Shown here in pieces: positions 16,889 to 26,242 of a stretch of DNA of 51,998 bases; the stretch's first letter is position 1; each line of letters starts with the position of its first letter. The notes beneath the pieces are model-generated. The model had not been told where the DNA came from and did no database searches. It saw only the letters and a list, made by a program, of their open reading frames with translations. A program made the position numbers and the translations under genes. The DNA is from TMED23 sp913054205 (GTDB lineage Bacteria > Pseudomonadota > Alphaproteobacteria > Rhodospirillales > UBA2165): assembly GCA_046582495.1 (NCBI GenBank), contig JAYGEG010000205.1, forward strand, positions 1-51,998. Reading direction: 5' to 3'.

Positions 16889-17425
16889 CTACTCGGCAGC
16901 CGATCCGTCATGGACCCAGGCAGCATCGGTTTGAACCTGCTTGGTTTCATTCCATTTCTTGAGCATTTCGGGCGCGGTGGAGCGCAATTTTTCCATCATC
17001 GCCTCATCGCCAATATGCAATGTAAGTTCCATACGGTGACCACTTGGATCAAAGAAATAAATCGATTCACAAAAGCCATGATTGGTCGGGCCAATGACCT
17101 CTACGCCGGCATCTTCCAAAAGTTTCTTGCGTTCCAGCAATTCTTCTTTGCTTTCAACATTGAGCGCCAGATGCTGCACCCAGGCGGGCGTGTTGGGGTC
17201 CAGCTGCATTGGCGGTTCTTCCGGCACTTCAAAAAAAGCGACACAGGAGCCATCCTTCATGGCAAAAAAGATATGCATGTAAGGGCATTTCTCGCCGGTC
17301 GAGGGAATGGTGTCTTCCGAGACCGCAGCATAATACTCCAGACCTAATAACTTGGTGTAAAAATCGGCCGTTTCCTGCGCATCTTTACAGCGATACGCGG
17401 CGTGATGAAGATGGGTAACTGCCAT
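16889..17425 (-). CDS. VOC family dioxygenase-like protein
   Basis: 178 residues with the ligand pattern of type I extradiol dioxygenases and related VOC enzymes: His in THLHHAAYRC, His in WVQHLALNVES, and Glu in HRMELTLHIG. YFFDPSGHRMEL precedes the Glu as is usual in this group. The start ATG has AGGAG 8 bases upstream. It lies 52 bases after the sulfatase on the same strand, so both probably share a transcript. It may open an aromatic ring or act on a sulfate-ester product; the substrate is not shown. Confidence 0.82.
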   Translation of the reverse strand: MAVTHLHHAAYRCKDAQETADFYTKLLGLEYYAAVSEDTIPSTGEKCPYMHIFFAMKDGSCVAFFEVPEEPPMQLDPNTPAWVQHLALNVESKEELLERKKLLEDAGVEVIGPTNHGFCESIYFFDPSGHRMELTLHIGDEAMMEKLRSTAPEMLKKWNETKQVQTDAAWVHDGSAAE

Positions 17426-17477
17426 ATCAAATCTCCTGTTGGTTTCTTTAGAACAAGTATAACACCAATTTTCTTGG

Positions 17478-19061
17478 TTATGCCACCGCTGTCGCTAGAG
17501 GTGTCGGGTCCTGATATTCCAACACCATGCGCATCAACTGATCGGTTAGTTGGGCGCGAAGCTCAGGCTCACTGTCCCAGAGATTGTTGATCTCGCCAGG
17601 ATCGGCTTTGAGATCATAGAGCTCGTCCCGTGCATCGGGATGGCCAAGAGTGAAGCGATATTGCCCTGTGATAAGGGTGCGCATTTTCTGGAACCGGGTA
17701 AAACCGAGATTGATACGCTGGCGATCGTCTTCAATCAAAATGGCATTCCGGTTGGTTGGCTGATCTCCTGAAATGTCGCCCAATATCGACGTGCCTTGAA
17801 TGCCGTAATAAGGATTGATGCCGGCGCGCTCCAGCACAGTCGATGAAATATCGATGGTCTGGCCAAGGGCCGTTGTTGTGTTTTCTTTGCGGCCATCAGG
17901 ATCGCTCCAGATAAAAGGAACGCGGATCATGCCATGGAGGTGGAGCGGGCCTTTGAGCATGAGGCCGTGGTCGCCCATATAATCCCCATGATCGGAGGTA
18001 AAAATAATCACAGTATCCTCATCCATACCAAGCTCTTTAAGCTTGGTGAGCACGCGGCCAATTTGATCGTCGATCATCGTAATCATGCCGAAGGTAAGCG
18101 CCATGGCTTCTTGAGCTTCGCGTGCATTCACGGCGTAGGGCATTTGTGTGTCGCGCGAGGCTTCTCCCTTTTCCAATTGATCCTTCAAAAATATTTCCAT
18201 CGAAGAATCGCCGGTGCCGATGGTTTCCGGAATTGGCATGTCATCGGGGTCATACATGTCCCAATATTTGCCGGGCGGCGTAAAGGGATGATGGGGGTCC
18301 GGGAAAGAGCATTGGATAAAAAACGGATTGTCATTTTCCGATGCCGCATGCCGGTCTAAATAATCCAAAGTCATGTCACCGATATAAGCCGAGGGATAAA
18401 GCTCTTCAGGAAGTTGCGTCTTCCAGGCTTGCGGCGTTGTGATTCGGTTGTCCGATTGGCAGTTTTTGCGGCCGCGCATGTTATTACCGTTGGGCTCTTT
18501 TTCCAGCAACCACCGCTCATAAGCACCGCCGACTTCGTCTGAATGCTCGGTGCAAAGATCAACATGCTCAAATCCATAAAAGGGCAGCTTTACATGATGC
18601 TTATCATCATCGCGCCACAAATTTGGATTTTCGTTTTCATATTCGTCGCGATGCATGTCCCAATCAAAGGCTTGCAGCGGAATGCCCTTGTCATCGATGG
18701 CAAAATCATCGGAAGACGGGTTCCACATCGAAGGCCTGCCGGTCATATTCTGTAAATGTGATTTGCCGATTAATGCGGTTTCATAGCCGTTGTCGGCAAG
18801 ATGCTCAACATAGGTACGGGCCTGCAGCGAAAGCGGTGTGCCGTTGCAGCGCACACCATGAACGGATGGCATCCGGCCCGTCATCAAGGAGGAACGATTG
18901 GGCTGGCACAATGGGTTGGCGACATAAAAGCGGTCAAATCGCGTGCCGGTAGCGGCGATGCTGTCGATATTTGGTGTTTTTACGATATCGTTGCCGTAAC
19001 AACCAAGATTGTCGGCGCGATGTTGATCGGTAATAAACAGCAGAAAATTGGGTTTTTTCAT
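17478..19061 (-). CDS. Sulfatase (type I, formylglycine-dependent)
   Basis: 527-residue sulfatase of the alkaline phosphatase superfamily, which hydrolyses sulfate esters. The N-terminus NFLLFITDQHRADNLGCYG gives the calcium-binding Asp. The formylglycine motif is C52-Q-P-N-R56 in LCQPNRSSLMTGR. IIFTSDHGDYMGDHGLMLKG provides the later metal ligands. No signal peptide is seen, so it is probably cytosolic. The Cys has to be oxidised by an FGE-type enzyme not found here. It heads a two-gene operon with the VOC gene and diverges from a GntR regulator. Confidence 0.92.
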   Translation of the reverse strand: MKKPNFLLFITDQHRADNLGCYGNDIVKTPNIDSIAATGTRFDRFYVANPLCQPNRSSLMTGRMPSVHGVRCNGTPLSLQARTYVEHLADNGYETALIGKSHLQNMTGRPSMWNPSSDDFAIDDKGIPLQAFDWDMHRDEYENENPNLWRDDDKHHVKLPFYGFEHVDLCTEHSDEVGGAYERWLLEKEPNGNNMRGRKNCQSDNRITTPQAWKTQLPEELYPSAYIGDMTLDYLDRHAASENDNPFFIQCSFPDPHHPFTPPGKYWDMYDPDDMPIPETIGTGDSSMEIFLKDQLEKGEASRDTQMPYAVNAREAQEAMALTFGMITMIDDQIGRVLTKLKELGMDEDTVIIFTSDHGDYMGDHGLMLKGPLHLHGMIRVPFIWSDPDGRKENTTTALGQTIDISSTVLERAGINPYYGIQGTSILGDISGDQPTNRNAILIEDDRQRINLGFTRFQKMRTLITGQYRFTLGHPDARDELYDLKADPGEINNLWDSEPELRAQLTDQLMRMVLEYQDPTPLATAVA

Positions 19062-19275
19062 GAGATGTCTCGTTCGTCCCTATCGTGGCGATGTCGATCA
19101 GTGTAATATTTTTTCAAATCAATGCCTTATAGATTAAACATTGAATACATATTCCACATTTGTGCTCAAAAGTGGTTCAATTTGGGCAAAAAATACAACA
19201 ATTTTTAGTTCATGTATACATAGAAATTGATTTAATTATGTGGGATACTGTCCTTTGGACGCTTAGGAATGTCAT
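19062..19275. promoter_or_regulatory. Divergent promoter region with GntR-type operator candidates
   Basis: AT-rich 214-base spacer between the sulfatase (minus) and the GntR gene (plus). ATGTATACAT at 19212-19221 is a perfect palindrome of the T-GTATAC-A type known for FCD-class GntR regulators. GAATACATATTC at 19143-19154 has 5-bp inverted arms and may be a second site. Both could be bound by the regulator at 19276 to control itself and the sulfatase operon. Confidence 0.5.
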
Positions 19276-19995
19276 ATGATTACTCAGTCTGAAATTGCGA
19301 CGGAGAATATCCGCGATCAAATAATTCGAGGTGAGGTGCCGCCGGGCGCTCATCTGCAGGAAAATCCGTTGAGTGAGCAATTGGGCATGTCGCGCACACC
19401 GGTTCGAACGGCATTGAATACGCTGGCTCAAGAGGGCTTGCTCGAATATGTCGCCAAACGCGGCTACCGGGTCAAAGAGTTCACCATCGCTGAGATTGTT
19501 GATGCTTATAATGTGCGGGCGACTTTGGAAGGTATGGCCTGTCGTTTGGTGGCGGAGAAAGGCATGGATCGGTGGTCGCGGAGCAAACTTGAGAAATGCA
19601 TAGAAGACGGCGAAGCGATCATACAAAAAACCGGCGCGGAAATTACCGATGATAATTTTGATGGCCAAGCTTGGCGGCAAATGAACACAACTTTCCATCA
19701 AACAATCATCGAAGCTTCGGAAAATTCGTTTCTCCAACAGCAAATCAAACAAATCATCTTTATCCCGGTTGCGGCGTTGTTTGTCTTGGCCGATTGGGGC
19801 AGCCGGGTGAATGCAGGCAACATCAAACGAGCTCAAGTTGATCATATCAATATTGTGGATGCGTTGGAGCGCCGCCAATCGGCAAGAGCAGAGGCACGTA
19901 TGCGCGAGCATCTTGAAAATACCGGCCGGGTTATTCAGGACTATTATGAGAATACCCAAGAGACGCATATAGAAGACGATCAGTCGGTCGCCTAA
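19276..19995 (+). CDS. GntR family regulator (FCD domain)
   Basis: 239 residues. The N-terminal winged helix (residues 1-75) has ENIRDQIIRGEVPPGAHLQE and LSEQLGMSRTPVRTALNTLA. The C-terminal FCD ligand domain contains the expected metal-binding His residues in NTTFHQTIIEAS and MREHLENT. The family responds to small organic acids. Its divergent position and the palindromes between suggest it controls the sulfatase and VOC genes. The ligand is unknown. Confidence 0.9.
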   Translation: MITQSEIATENIRDQIIRGEVPPGAHLQENPLSEQLGMSRTPVRTALNTLAQEGLLEYVAKRGYRVKEFTIAEIVDAYNVRATLEGMACRLVAEKGMDRWSRSKLEKCIEDGEAIIQKTGAEITDDNFDGQAWRQMNTTFHQTIIEASENSFLQQQIKQIIFIPVAALFVLADWGSRVNAGNIKRAQVDHINIVDALERRQSARAEARMREHLENTGRVIQDYYENTQETHIEDDQSVA

Positions 19996-20047
19996 TTAAG
20001 CCCAAAATAGGCTTGTCGCCTGTTCTCTATCATCCTACCTATAGGCC

Positions 20048-20746
20048 ATGACCCAATCCGCCCCTTCTTATAAAATTCACGGACGCATCGCCCGCGAGGA
20101 TGTCGAAAGCGGCCTGCTCGAGGAAATGGTTGCTGAAATGGAACAACAAGGCCATTTTCGCCGTCTGCCACAGCCAGAGCGGGACCAATCCCGCTGGGAT
20201 ATATTGGCGAAACTGCCGCCCGATCAAGACGTTTGGTTGTTTGCATACGGCTCTCTGATCTGGAGCCCGATGATCGAATTTGTCGAACAACGTCAGGCCA
20301 GGTTGTTTGGATATCATCGCCAGTTCAGCATGTGGACGAAGATAGGTCGCGGCACACCTGATTGCCCCGGTTTGACGCTTGCGCTCGAAGCCGGTGGCTC
20401 CTGCAAAGGTGTTGCCTTTCGCATTGCCGCCAAAGATGTTGAGCAGGAACTCAAAATCATTTGGAACCGCGAAATGGTCAGCGGATCCTACACACCAAAG
20501 ATTATCAAATTACGTACCGACGATGGCCCCTTGCAGGCGATTGCCTTTGTCATGAACCATGCCCACGAAAACTTTGCCGGCAAACTACCATTGGAAGAAG
20601 TTGCGCGTGCCATCGCGGGCGCCGAAGGACCGCTCGGCAAATGCGAAGACTATTTGTTCAACACGGTTGAGCATCTCGACGAACTTGAGCTCGTCGATCA
20701 TCAGCTGGCAAAGCTTGCTAAAATGGTGCGCGCGCTGAAAGCTTAG
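20048..20746 (+). CDS. ChaC-like glutathione gamma-glutamylcyclotransferase
   Basis: 232 residues. ChaC enzymes cleave glutathione to 5-oxoproline and Cys-Gly. The substrate-binding loop is FAYGSLIWSP, followed by FGYHRQFSMWTKIGRGTPDC and a C-terminal helix around AEGPLGKCEDYLFNTVEHL. Presumed catalytic Glu lies in the WNREMVSGSYTP region. It is cytosolic. Its last 4 bases overlap the convergent acyl-CoA synthetase stop. Confidence 0.9.
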   Translation: MTQSAPSYKIHGRIAREDVESGLLEEMVAEMEQQGHFRRLPQPERDQSRWDILAKLPPDQDVWLFAYGSLIWSPMIEFVEQRQARLFGYHRQFSMWTKIGRGTPDCPGLTLALEAGGSCKGVAFRIAAKDVEQELKIIWNREMVSGSYTPKIIKLRTDDGPLQAIAFVMNHAHENFAGKLPLEEVARAIAGAEGPLGKCEDYLFNTVEHLDELELVDHQLAKLAKMVRALKA

Positions 20747-22302
20747 ACTTCTTGAAAAGAAGCGTCGCCAGATTTTCTCATTTCATCAGCGATGACGATC
20801 AATTTCCGGCGCAAAACTTTATTGGCGGCATTGCGCGGCAACACCTCGACAAACAAATAGGCCTTTGGTCTTTTAAAGTTAGCAAGCGGCGTTGTCTGCA
20901 TATGCGCGTTGATATCAGCGGCATCGGTGTTGTCGGCAACCACACAGGCGACAACGATTTCGCCCCAGGTCGCATCTTTGAGGCCAATGATTGCAGACTC
21001 TTGAATATTAGGATGGCTATTGAGATGCGGTTCGATTTCTGAGGGATGGATGTTCTCGCCGCCGGAACGCACCATGTCTCCGGTGCGGCCAATCAGATCA
21101 TAATCACCATCTTCGCGCAGGAGGCAGACATCGCCGGTGTGGTACCAACCATCAACCACGGCTTCTGCCGTTGCCTCCGGGCGATTGAGGTAACCGGTGA
21201 ACATCTGGTCCGGAGAGGCTTCAACAATCAATTCGCCTTCTTCGCCGGGGGCGACGCGCTCGTCAACTTTGCCGCCGATTTCGATCACCCGTGTCTGGCA
21301 GTAAAAACCTGCGCGCAAACGAACATGCTCTCCGACCGGGTCGGGGTTATAGAGCGGACACATGGTCTCCGTCGTACCATAAATGTGAAATATTTTGGCC
21401 GGCCATTCTTTGTCGATTTGGAGGAGAAAATCCGGGATGATTTCTGCGCCGCCATAAAGCACTGTTTGCAGGCTTTTCATTTTTTCAGGGCTGTAATTGG
21501 ATGCTTGCGCCATGGCAAAATACAGCTGCGGCACGGCAAACATATAGGTGATCTTGTGTTGCTCAATCATATCGACCGCTTGCACGGGGTTAAACGCGGA
21601 TTGCACATAATAGGTGCCATTATTGGCGAGCGTGCATAGAAACACACCATAAAATCCGATGGCATGGCTCAGCGGCATGAAGCCGAGCGCCTTGTTATGA
21701 CTGCCGTGACGAAAACCGGCATGGGTCGCCAGCCACAAAATCCGGTGCTCGGTCGTCCGGTGCGCCAACTCAACCCCCTTCGGCAACCCCGTCGTGCCAG
21801 AGGTATAAAAAATAAACGCAATGTCTTCGGGGTCCGGTTTGGGGATTGGAACGAGCCTTGAGATGTCTCCCCGGCATGCAGCGAAATTATCAGCAGGCCC
21901 AGCGTTTCCTCCAACACTGAGTAGGCGGCTGCCATTGGCAAGAGCACCCAGCAGAGTATCCGCCAGAGCTTCATCTTGTAAAATAATGGCACCATCAATG
22001 TCGCCAATTTTGATGAGTTCAGCGACCTCTTCATGTTTAAGCCGAAAGTTCAACAGCGCCGGAATGGCGGCCAGTCTTTGTAAGGCGAGAAGGGCAATGG
22101 CATGATCAAACAGGCTTGGCAAAACGGTCGCAATCCGCATGCCTTGAGTGACGCCACGTTCCTGAAGGCCAGCAGCGACCTCGTCAACTTCGTCTATCAA
22201 TTGCTGATAGGTATAGGCCCGGTCACTTTGATCATCGACAATTGCCAGATCATCCGGTGCGCGCTGGGCCGAAAGCCAAACAAGATCGTAACACGTTTGC
22301 AC
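20743..22302 (-). CDS. AMP-binding acyl-CoA synthetase
   Basis: 519 residues of the ANL superfamily, forming acyl-AMP and then acyl-CoA. Motifs in order: FIFYTSGTTGLPKG (AMP-binding loop), IYGTTETMCPLYNP, YHTGDVCLLREDGDYDLIGR, SGGENIHPSEIE and the C-terminal Lys in NAANKVLRRKL. The start is GTG with AGGAGG 5 bases upstream. It follows the enoyl-CoA hydratase gene by 9 bases, so they probably work together on an organic acid. The acid (fatty, aromatic or branched) cannot be told. Confidence 0.9.
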   Translation of the reverse strand: MQTCYDLVWLSAQRAPDDLAIVDDQSDRAYTYQQLIDEVDEVAAGLQERGVTQGMRIATVLPSLFDHAIALLALQRLAAIPALLNFRLKHEEVAELIKIGDIDGAIILQDEALADTLLGALANGSRLLSVGGNAGPADNFAACRGDISRLVPIPKPDPEDIAFIFYTSGTTGLPKGVELAHRTTEHRILWLATHAGFRHGSHNKALGFMPLSHAIGFYGVFLCTLANNGTYYVQSAFNPVQAVDMIEQHKITYMFAVPQLYFAMAQASNYSPEKMKSLQTVLYGGAEIIPDFLLQIDKEWPAKIFHIYGTTETMCPLYNPDPVGEHVRLRAGFYCQTRVIEIGGKVDERVAPGEEGELIVEASPDQMFTGYLNRPEATAEAVVDGWYHTGDVCLLREDGDYDLIGRTGDMVRSGGENIHPSEIEPHLNSHPNIQESAIIGLKDATWGEIVVACVVADNTDAADINAHMQTTPLANFKRPKAYLFVEVLPRNAANKVLRRKLIVIADEMRKSGDASFQEV

Positions 22303-22311
22303 GGCAGCCTC

Positions 22312-23148
22312 CTATATCCCGTCCGGCAGCTTCACCTGCTCCAAGTTGCTGCGATTTTCCTTATTGAGAAACTTTTCCAAAGCGTTGAGGAAATAGGGAT
22401 GTTCAACGGATTTCATGACGTTTTGAATTTCAAATTCAGTGGCTTCTTCGAGACTCCGCCGCCAGCCCATATGGAAGCTCTCTTTTGCCATACCTTGCAG
22501 ATGTGTAGGACCCGCGGCCAGTTGCGTGGCGATCTGCCAGGCGTTTTCTTCGAAGTCCGCTTCCCCATACACCCGATTGACGATTTGCCATTCGGCGGCT
22601 TCTTCGGCATTCAGCGTGCGATTGGTGTACATAAGCTCCATCGCGCGGCGGAAGCCGACGATTTTGACCAGCGAATAACTCGTCGTTGCATCATTGGCGA
22701 GACCGATGGTGTGCCAGGCACATAAAAAGGAGGCGTTTTCTCTGGCGACGACCATATCCGAGCAGAGTGCCAGTCCGAGGCCAGCCCCGGCAGCGGCACC
22801 ATTGACGGCAGACAAAACAGGTTTTGGGATGCGAACAATCCGGTGAAAAACCTGGTGCCACCAAAGCGCCAGGTGGCGAAAATGAGAGCTAATGTCCGTG
22901 ATGTCTTCGCGCAACGTTTCAATCGGCGGGATTTCTTTGAGATTAAAGCCGGCGCAAAATGTCTTGCCCGACCCGGTAATCAAAACGCAGCCCACCTCTG
23001 GGTCATCCTCGGCCCGGATCAACGCGTCCAATGTTTCTTTCACGCCGCGGAAATCGAGTGCGTTCCCAAATTGCGGCAGGTTAAAGGTGATTTTTGCGAC
23101 GTTCTCGGTGACCTCGTATAGAATGCTTTCATATTCATTGTCAGCCAT
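22312..23148 (-). CDS. Enoyl-CoA hydratase/isomerase family protein
   Basis: 278-residue crotonase-fold protein. The oxyanion-hole segments are KTFCAGFNLKEI and AVNGAAAGAGLGLALCSDMV. The usual catalytic Glu region is replaced by WHTIGLANDATTSYSLV, so the exact reaction (hydratase, isomerase or hydrolase) is uncertain. GGGAGGG 4 bases before the ATG is a strong ribosome site. It lies between a monooxygenase-like gene and the acyl-CoA synthetase, all on one strand. Confidence 0.87.
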   Translation of the reverse strand: MADNEYESILYEVTENVAKITFNLPQFGNALDFRGVKETLDALIRAEDDPEVGCVLITGSGKTFCAGFNLKEIPPIETLREDITDISSHFRHLALWWHQVFHRIVRIPKPVLSAVNGAAAGAGLGLALCSDMVVARENASFLCAWHTIGLANDATTSYSLVKIVGFRRAMELMYTNRTLNAEEAAEWQIVNRVYGEADFEENAWQIATQLAAGPTHLQGMAKESFHMGWRRSLEEATEFEIQNVMKSVEHPYFLNALEKFLNKENRSNLEQVKLPDGI

Positions 23149-23197
23149 AAAACCCTCCCATTGATCTTTTTAATTGGCATTAATTTTGGATGAAACG

Positions 23198-23488
23198 TTA
23201 CATGCTCATGCGGACAACGTCCATATTGGCAACTATATCACCCGTGGTTTCTTTAAAATTTTTGTAATGGGGTGATGCCTGATGGGCAGCAAAAGCCGCG
23301 TCATCATCATAAATTTCATAAAGGTAGACAATGTCCTTAGCGCCGCCATGTGGCAAAAGCACATCAAACACACGACATCCCGGTTCATCCCGAACGGAGG
23401 CCGCGGCATTTTCTTGGATAATCGGCATAAAGGCGTCCTCAGTGCCGGGATTTAGCGTAACGGTGATGAATAACGCGAATTGACTCAT
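23198..23488 (-). CDS. ABM-domain monooxygenase-like protein
   Basis: 96 residues of the antibiotic biosynthesis monooxygenase (dimeric ferredoxin-like) fold: FALFITVTLNPGTEDAFMPI, EPGCRVFDVL, YLYEIYDDDAAFAAHQAS and the final PHYKNFKE. Such proteins act as quinol monooxygenases, or as small binding proteins without a clear activity. It is first in the minus-strand operon with enoyl-CoA hydratase and acyl-CoA synthetase, with a divergent SMP-30 gene 58 bases away. Confidence 0.82.
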   Translation of the reverse strand: MSQFALFITVTLNPGTEDAFMPIIQENAAASVRDEPGCRVFDVLLPHGGAKDIVYLYEIYDDDAAFAAHQASPHYKNFKETTGDIVANMDVVRMSM

Positions 23489-23546
23489 TCGAAATTCGCC
23501 CTCAAATTTAGGCTATAATATTTTTTAAAGAAAAGCATGTTTGGTA

Positions 23547-24578
23547 ATGAATAGAAATCCCATTTTAGACTTTACTGTCACGGCAAGCGATCTTTCCTAT
23601 ATCGGCGAAGATTTGCAGCGCCCGGAATGTATATTGGCGAAACCAGACGGCTCTCTTTGGGCAGCCGATGCCAGAGGCGGCGTTGTACACATCAAGCCGG
23701 ATGGCTCACAGGAAATCATCACCCAGATCTTTGAAGAAAAATTCGAAGAAGCTGTTGATGATGCGGCGCGCTTTACCGAAGGCACTTTGCCGAACGGCAT
23801 GGCTTTTGGCCGGGACGGACAGTTGTATATTTCTAACTTTGGCACCGATGTTTTGGAAGTGATGGCACCGGACGGGGAAACCACAACGCTCTATGACAGC
23901 ATCGATGGTGAGCCCATCGGCAAAGTGAATTTTGTGCTGAGAGATTCCAAAGATCGTTTGTGGCTGACGGTCTCGACCCGCATTAAAAACTGGATGCAAG
24001 CGATAAGCCCGGATGTCGCTGACGGCTATGTCGCGCTCGCTGATGAAAGTGGGCTCAGGATTGTCGCAGATGGCTTTGCTTTTACCAATGAAGTGCGCCT
24101 CGATGCGAAGGAAGAATATATCTACATCGTTGAGACCACGGGCCAATGCGTGTCGCGCATGAAAGTTGCCGAAGATGGCGCGCTCTCAAACCGTGAAGTG
24201 TTTGGTCCGAGCAAGTTAGGCAAGCCGGGTAAAAACGGTTTTCCTGACGGCATTACGTTTGATGCTTATGGTAATCTTTGGGGGACATTGGTGATGTCGG
24301 ATGAGATATTTGCGATCACACCCGAAGGCGAGTATCACGTGATTTTAGATGATAACAATGAGGCAGCCTCTGAAGCGCTCGAAACAGCGTTCAGAAACAA
24401 TGAGGCAACGCCTGAGTTGATGCTCGCGACGGGCGGAACAATCGCGCCGTGGTTTGCCAGTGTGACCTTTGGTGGACCCGACCTGAAAACTGCTTATATT
24501 GGGAGCCTGCGAGGTACACGCATCCCTTATTTTACCTCGCCGGTGGCAGGTTTGCCGATGGCGCATTGGAATGATTAA
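23547..24578 (+). CDS. SMP-30/gluconolactonase-like protein
   Basis: About 343 residues predicted to form a six-bladed propeller lactonase. The N-terminal PECILAKPDGSLWAADARGG, the GMAFGRDGQLYISNFGTDVL blade, FTNEVRLDAKEEYIYIVET and GFPDGITFDAYGNLWGTLV all match the SMP-30/LRE group, including the metal-binding Glu, Asn and Asp. The product would open a lactone. I chose ATG 23547 over TTG 23541. It is coupled to the next gene by a TAATG overlap. Confidence 0.85.
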   Translation: MNRNPILDFTVTASDLSYIGEDLQRPECILAKPDGSLWAADARGGVVHIKPDGSQEIITQIFEEKFEEAVDDAARFTEGTLPNGMAFGRDGQLYISNFGTDVLEVMAPDGETTTLYDSIDGEPIGKVNFVLRDSKDRLWLTVSTRIKNWMQAISPDVADGYVALADESGLRIVADGFAFTNEVRLDAKEEYIYIVETTGQCVSRMKVAEDGALSNREVFGPSKLGKPGKNGFPDGITFDAYGNLWGTLVMSDEIFAITPEGEYHVILDDNNEAASEALETAFRNNEATPELMLATGGTIAPWFASVTFGGPDLKTAYIGSLRGTRIPYFTSPVAGLPMAHWND

Positions 24579-25102
24579 TGGGTGACGCACTTCATCAAAT
24601 GACCGCAGAATACAATCCGGCAGAAGATCGGATTTTGTTTCGTGTAAACACCATCGAGAAAACAGAATACCGCGTTTGGCTCACCCGCCGTTTGGTCAAA
24701 CAGATATGGCGGGCGGCTGTGCAAAATTTTGCCGCTGAGCCCGATGTGAAACAACAAGCCCGCCCACAGGTGAAAAAAGCTGTGCTTTCCCTGCAACACC
24801 AAGAAGCGGTGCAAGGTGCTGACTTTAGTCAGAAACACGAAAAACCCCTAAAATCGGCGCCCGAAACCGAGCGGCCTCTACTGGCTGTTAAAGCCGAGCT
24901 GGGCAGGACCGAACAAGGCACGATTAGGCTGTCCTTTCATACGTTTGGCGGCAAAGCCGTAAATCTAAATTTAAATGATGATATGTTGCATGCGGTTTGT
25001 CATATTCTTCAACAAGCTGCCAACAAGGCGGGCTGGGATTTGAATCTCGCCATTGGCGATGCCGCAGCCGTGGTGACGAGCCAGCCTTCACAATTGCATT
25101 AA
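24578..25102 (+). CDS. Conserved-looking protein of unknown function
   Basis: 174 residues. The N-terminus EDRILFRVNTIEKTEYRVWL and TRRLVKQIWRA resembles a group of unnamed alphaproteobacterial proteins. The middle (residues 55-110) is polar and variable, and the C-terminal part (GTIRLSFHTFGGKAVNLNLN) is beta-rich and ends in a helix. No membrane segment or catalytic motif is seen. The start shares bases with the SMP-30 stop; ATG 24599 is an alternative. Confidence 0.6.
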   Translation: MGDALHQMTAEYNPAEDRILFRVNTIEKTEYRVWLTRRLVKQIWRAAVQNFAAEPDVKQQARPQVKKAVLSLQHQEAVQGADFSQKHEKPLKSAPETERPLLAVKAELGRTEQGTIRLSFHTFGGKAVNLNLNDDMLHAVCHILQQAANKAGWDLNLAIGDAAAVVTSQPSQLH

Positions 25103-25122
25103 AGATTTTTTGCGAGAGAAAA

Positions 25123-26003
25123 ATGGAAAAAGATATTGAAAAAAACATTGAAGCCCTACAGGCGCTGCTCGAAGCTCTGGTCGAGTTTGGTGTTGCCTAC
25201 GGATTTCAAATTTTGGGTGCTTTGGTCTTTCTATTTATTGGGCTGAAGGCAGCAGGCTGGGCGGGGCGCAAAGTTGTTGATATCACCACCGGAAAAAACG
25301 TTGATCCCTCTTTGGCACGCCTGATCGGCAGCATCGTCAAGCTTATCGTTGTTGCAATATTAGTTGTTATCACACTCGGCAATTTCGGGATAAGCATTGC
25401 GCCGTTGATTGCGCTCGCGGGTGCAGCTGCCTTTGGTGCGACCTTGGCGATCCAGGGACCCCTTTCAAATTTTGGCGCCGGCTTCGCAATATTGCTGGGC
25501 CGGACCTATAGTGTCGGCGATACCATCACCATTGGTAAACCAGCGGTGTGGTTGAAGACGTTAAACTGCCGGCCACTGTGTTGCGTGGTGAAGATGGTGA
25601 AAAAATCACCATACCCAACAAAGAAACCGTCGGTCAGGTTGTGGTGAACTCAGAGGATAAACGCATCGTCGAAAGCCGCATTGCGATTGGTGATGCGCAG
25701 GATATCGACCAGGTCATCGAAACGTTGCGGGGGGTACTCGAAAGCGAAGACGCTGTCGACACCAACTGGACGCCGCAAATTGGTGTCCATGATTTCACCA
25801 TCGGCGGTGTGATTATTGGTTTGAGATTCTGGGTGCCGACCAAAAGTTATTTTCAAAATCGCTACGCTTTAAACACGGCTTTTTTGAAAGCTTTAAAGGC
25901 TGCCGGTGTGCCATTATTAAGTGGAACGGTAGCTGTGGCGGCCCCTGATTTGTCAGCGAACAACGAAGCCCAGCAGTCTATTTCGCCCACCTCGGCGTCT
26001 TAA
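25123..26003 (+). pseudogene. MscS-type mechanosensitive channel, frameshifted
   Basis: The first part starts at ATG 25123 (MEKDIEKNIEALQALLEALV) with GAGAGA upstream. It carries three membrane helices, including the pore helix AGAAAFGATLAIQGPLSNFG. The frame then breaks: from 25539 the reading TSGVVEDVKLPATV continues one base out of phase, with the beta domain EKITIPNKETVGQVVVNS and the C-terminal alpha-beta domain to 26003. One extra A in the A run at 25537-25539 would restore IGKTSGVVEDV. It is therefore either a sequencing error or a fresh mutation. Length and domains are otherwise complete for a small MscS channel. Confidence 0.8.
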
Positions 26004-26051
26004 TTTTTAGGCTTCCCAAGGTCGCCAAAAAACGAGTATCATTTCATCGTT

Positions 26052-26240
26052 ATGCAGGAAAAAACCCAAAATTTGAAAATGCTATTTGCAACAACACTGT
26101 TTACCGAAAAGCGGAGCTTTGAAACCGGTGAACGGGAATTGTTTTTAACAATCGAAAATTCTGTCGAAGAACGCATGGAAATGCTCGAGCAATTGCTGCA
26201 ATATCAGCGCGTCGTCTCAAATTCTAATTCTGAAAAATAG
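26052..26240 (+). CDS. Small protein of unknown function
   Basis: 62 residues, hydrophilic with helical propensity in the second half (SVEERMEMLEQLLQYQRVV). No Cys, no membrane segment. The ribosome site is weak. It lies 48 bases after the MscS frame and converges with the coiled-coil gene 3 bases later. Moderate support only. Confidence 0.45.
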   Translation: MQEKTQNLKMLFATTLFTEKRSFETGERELFLTIENSVEERMEMLEQLLQYQRVVSNSNSEK

Positions 26241-26242
26241 GT

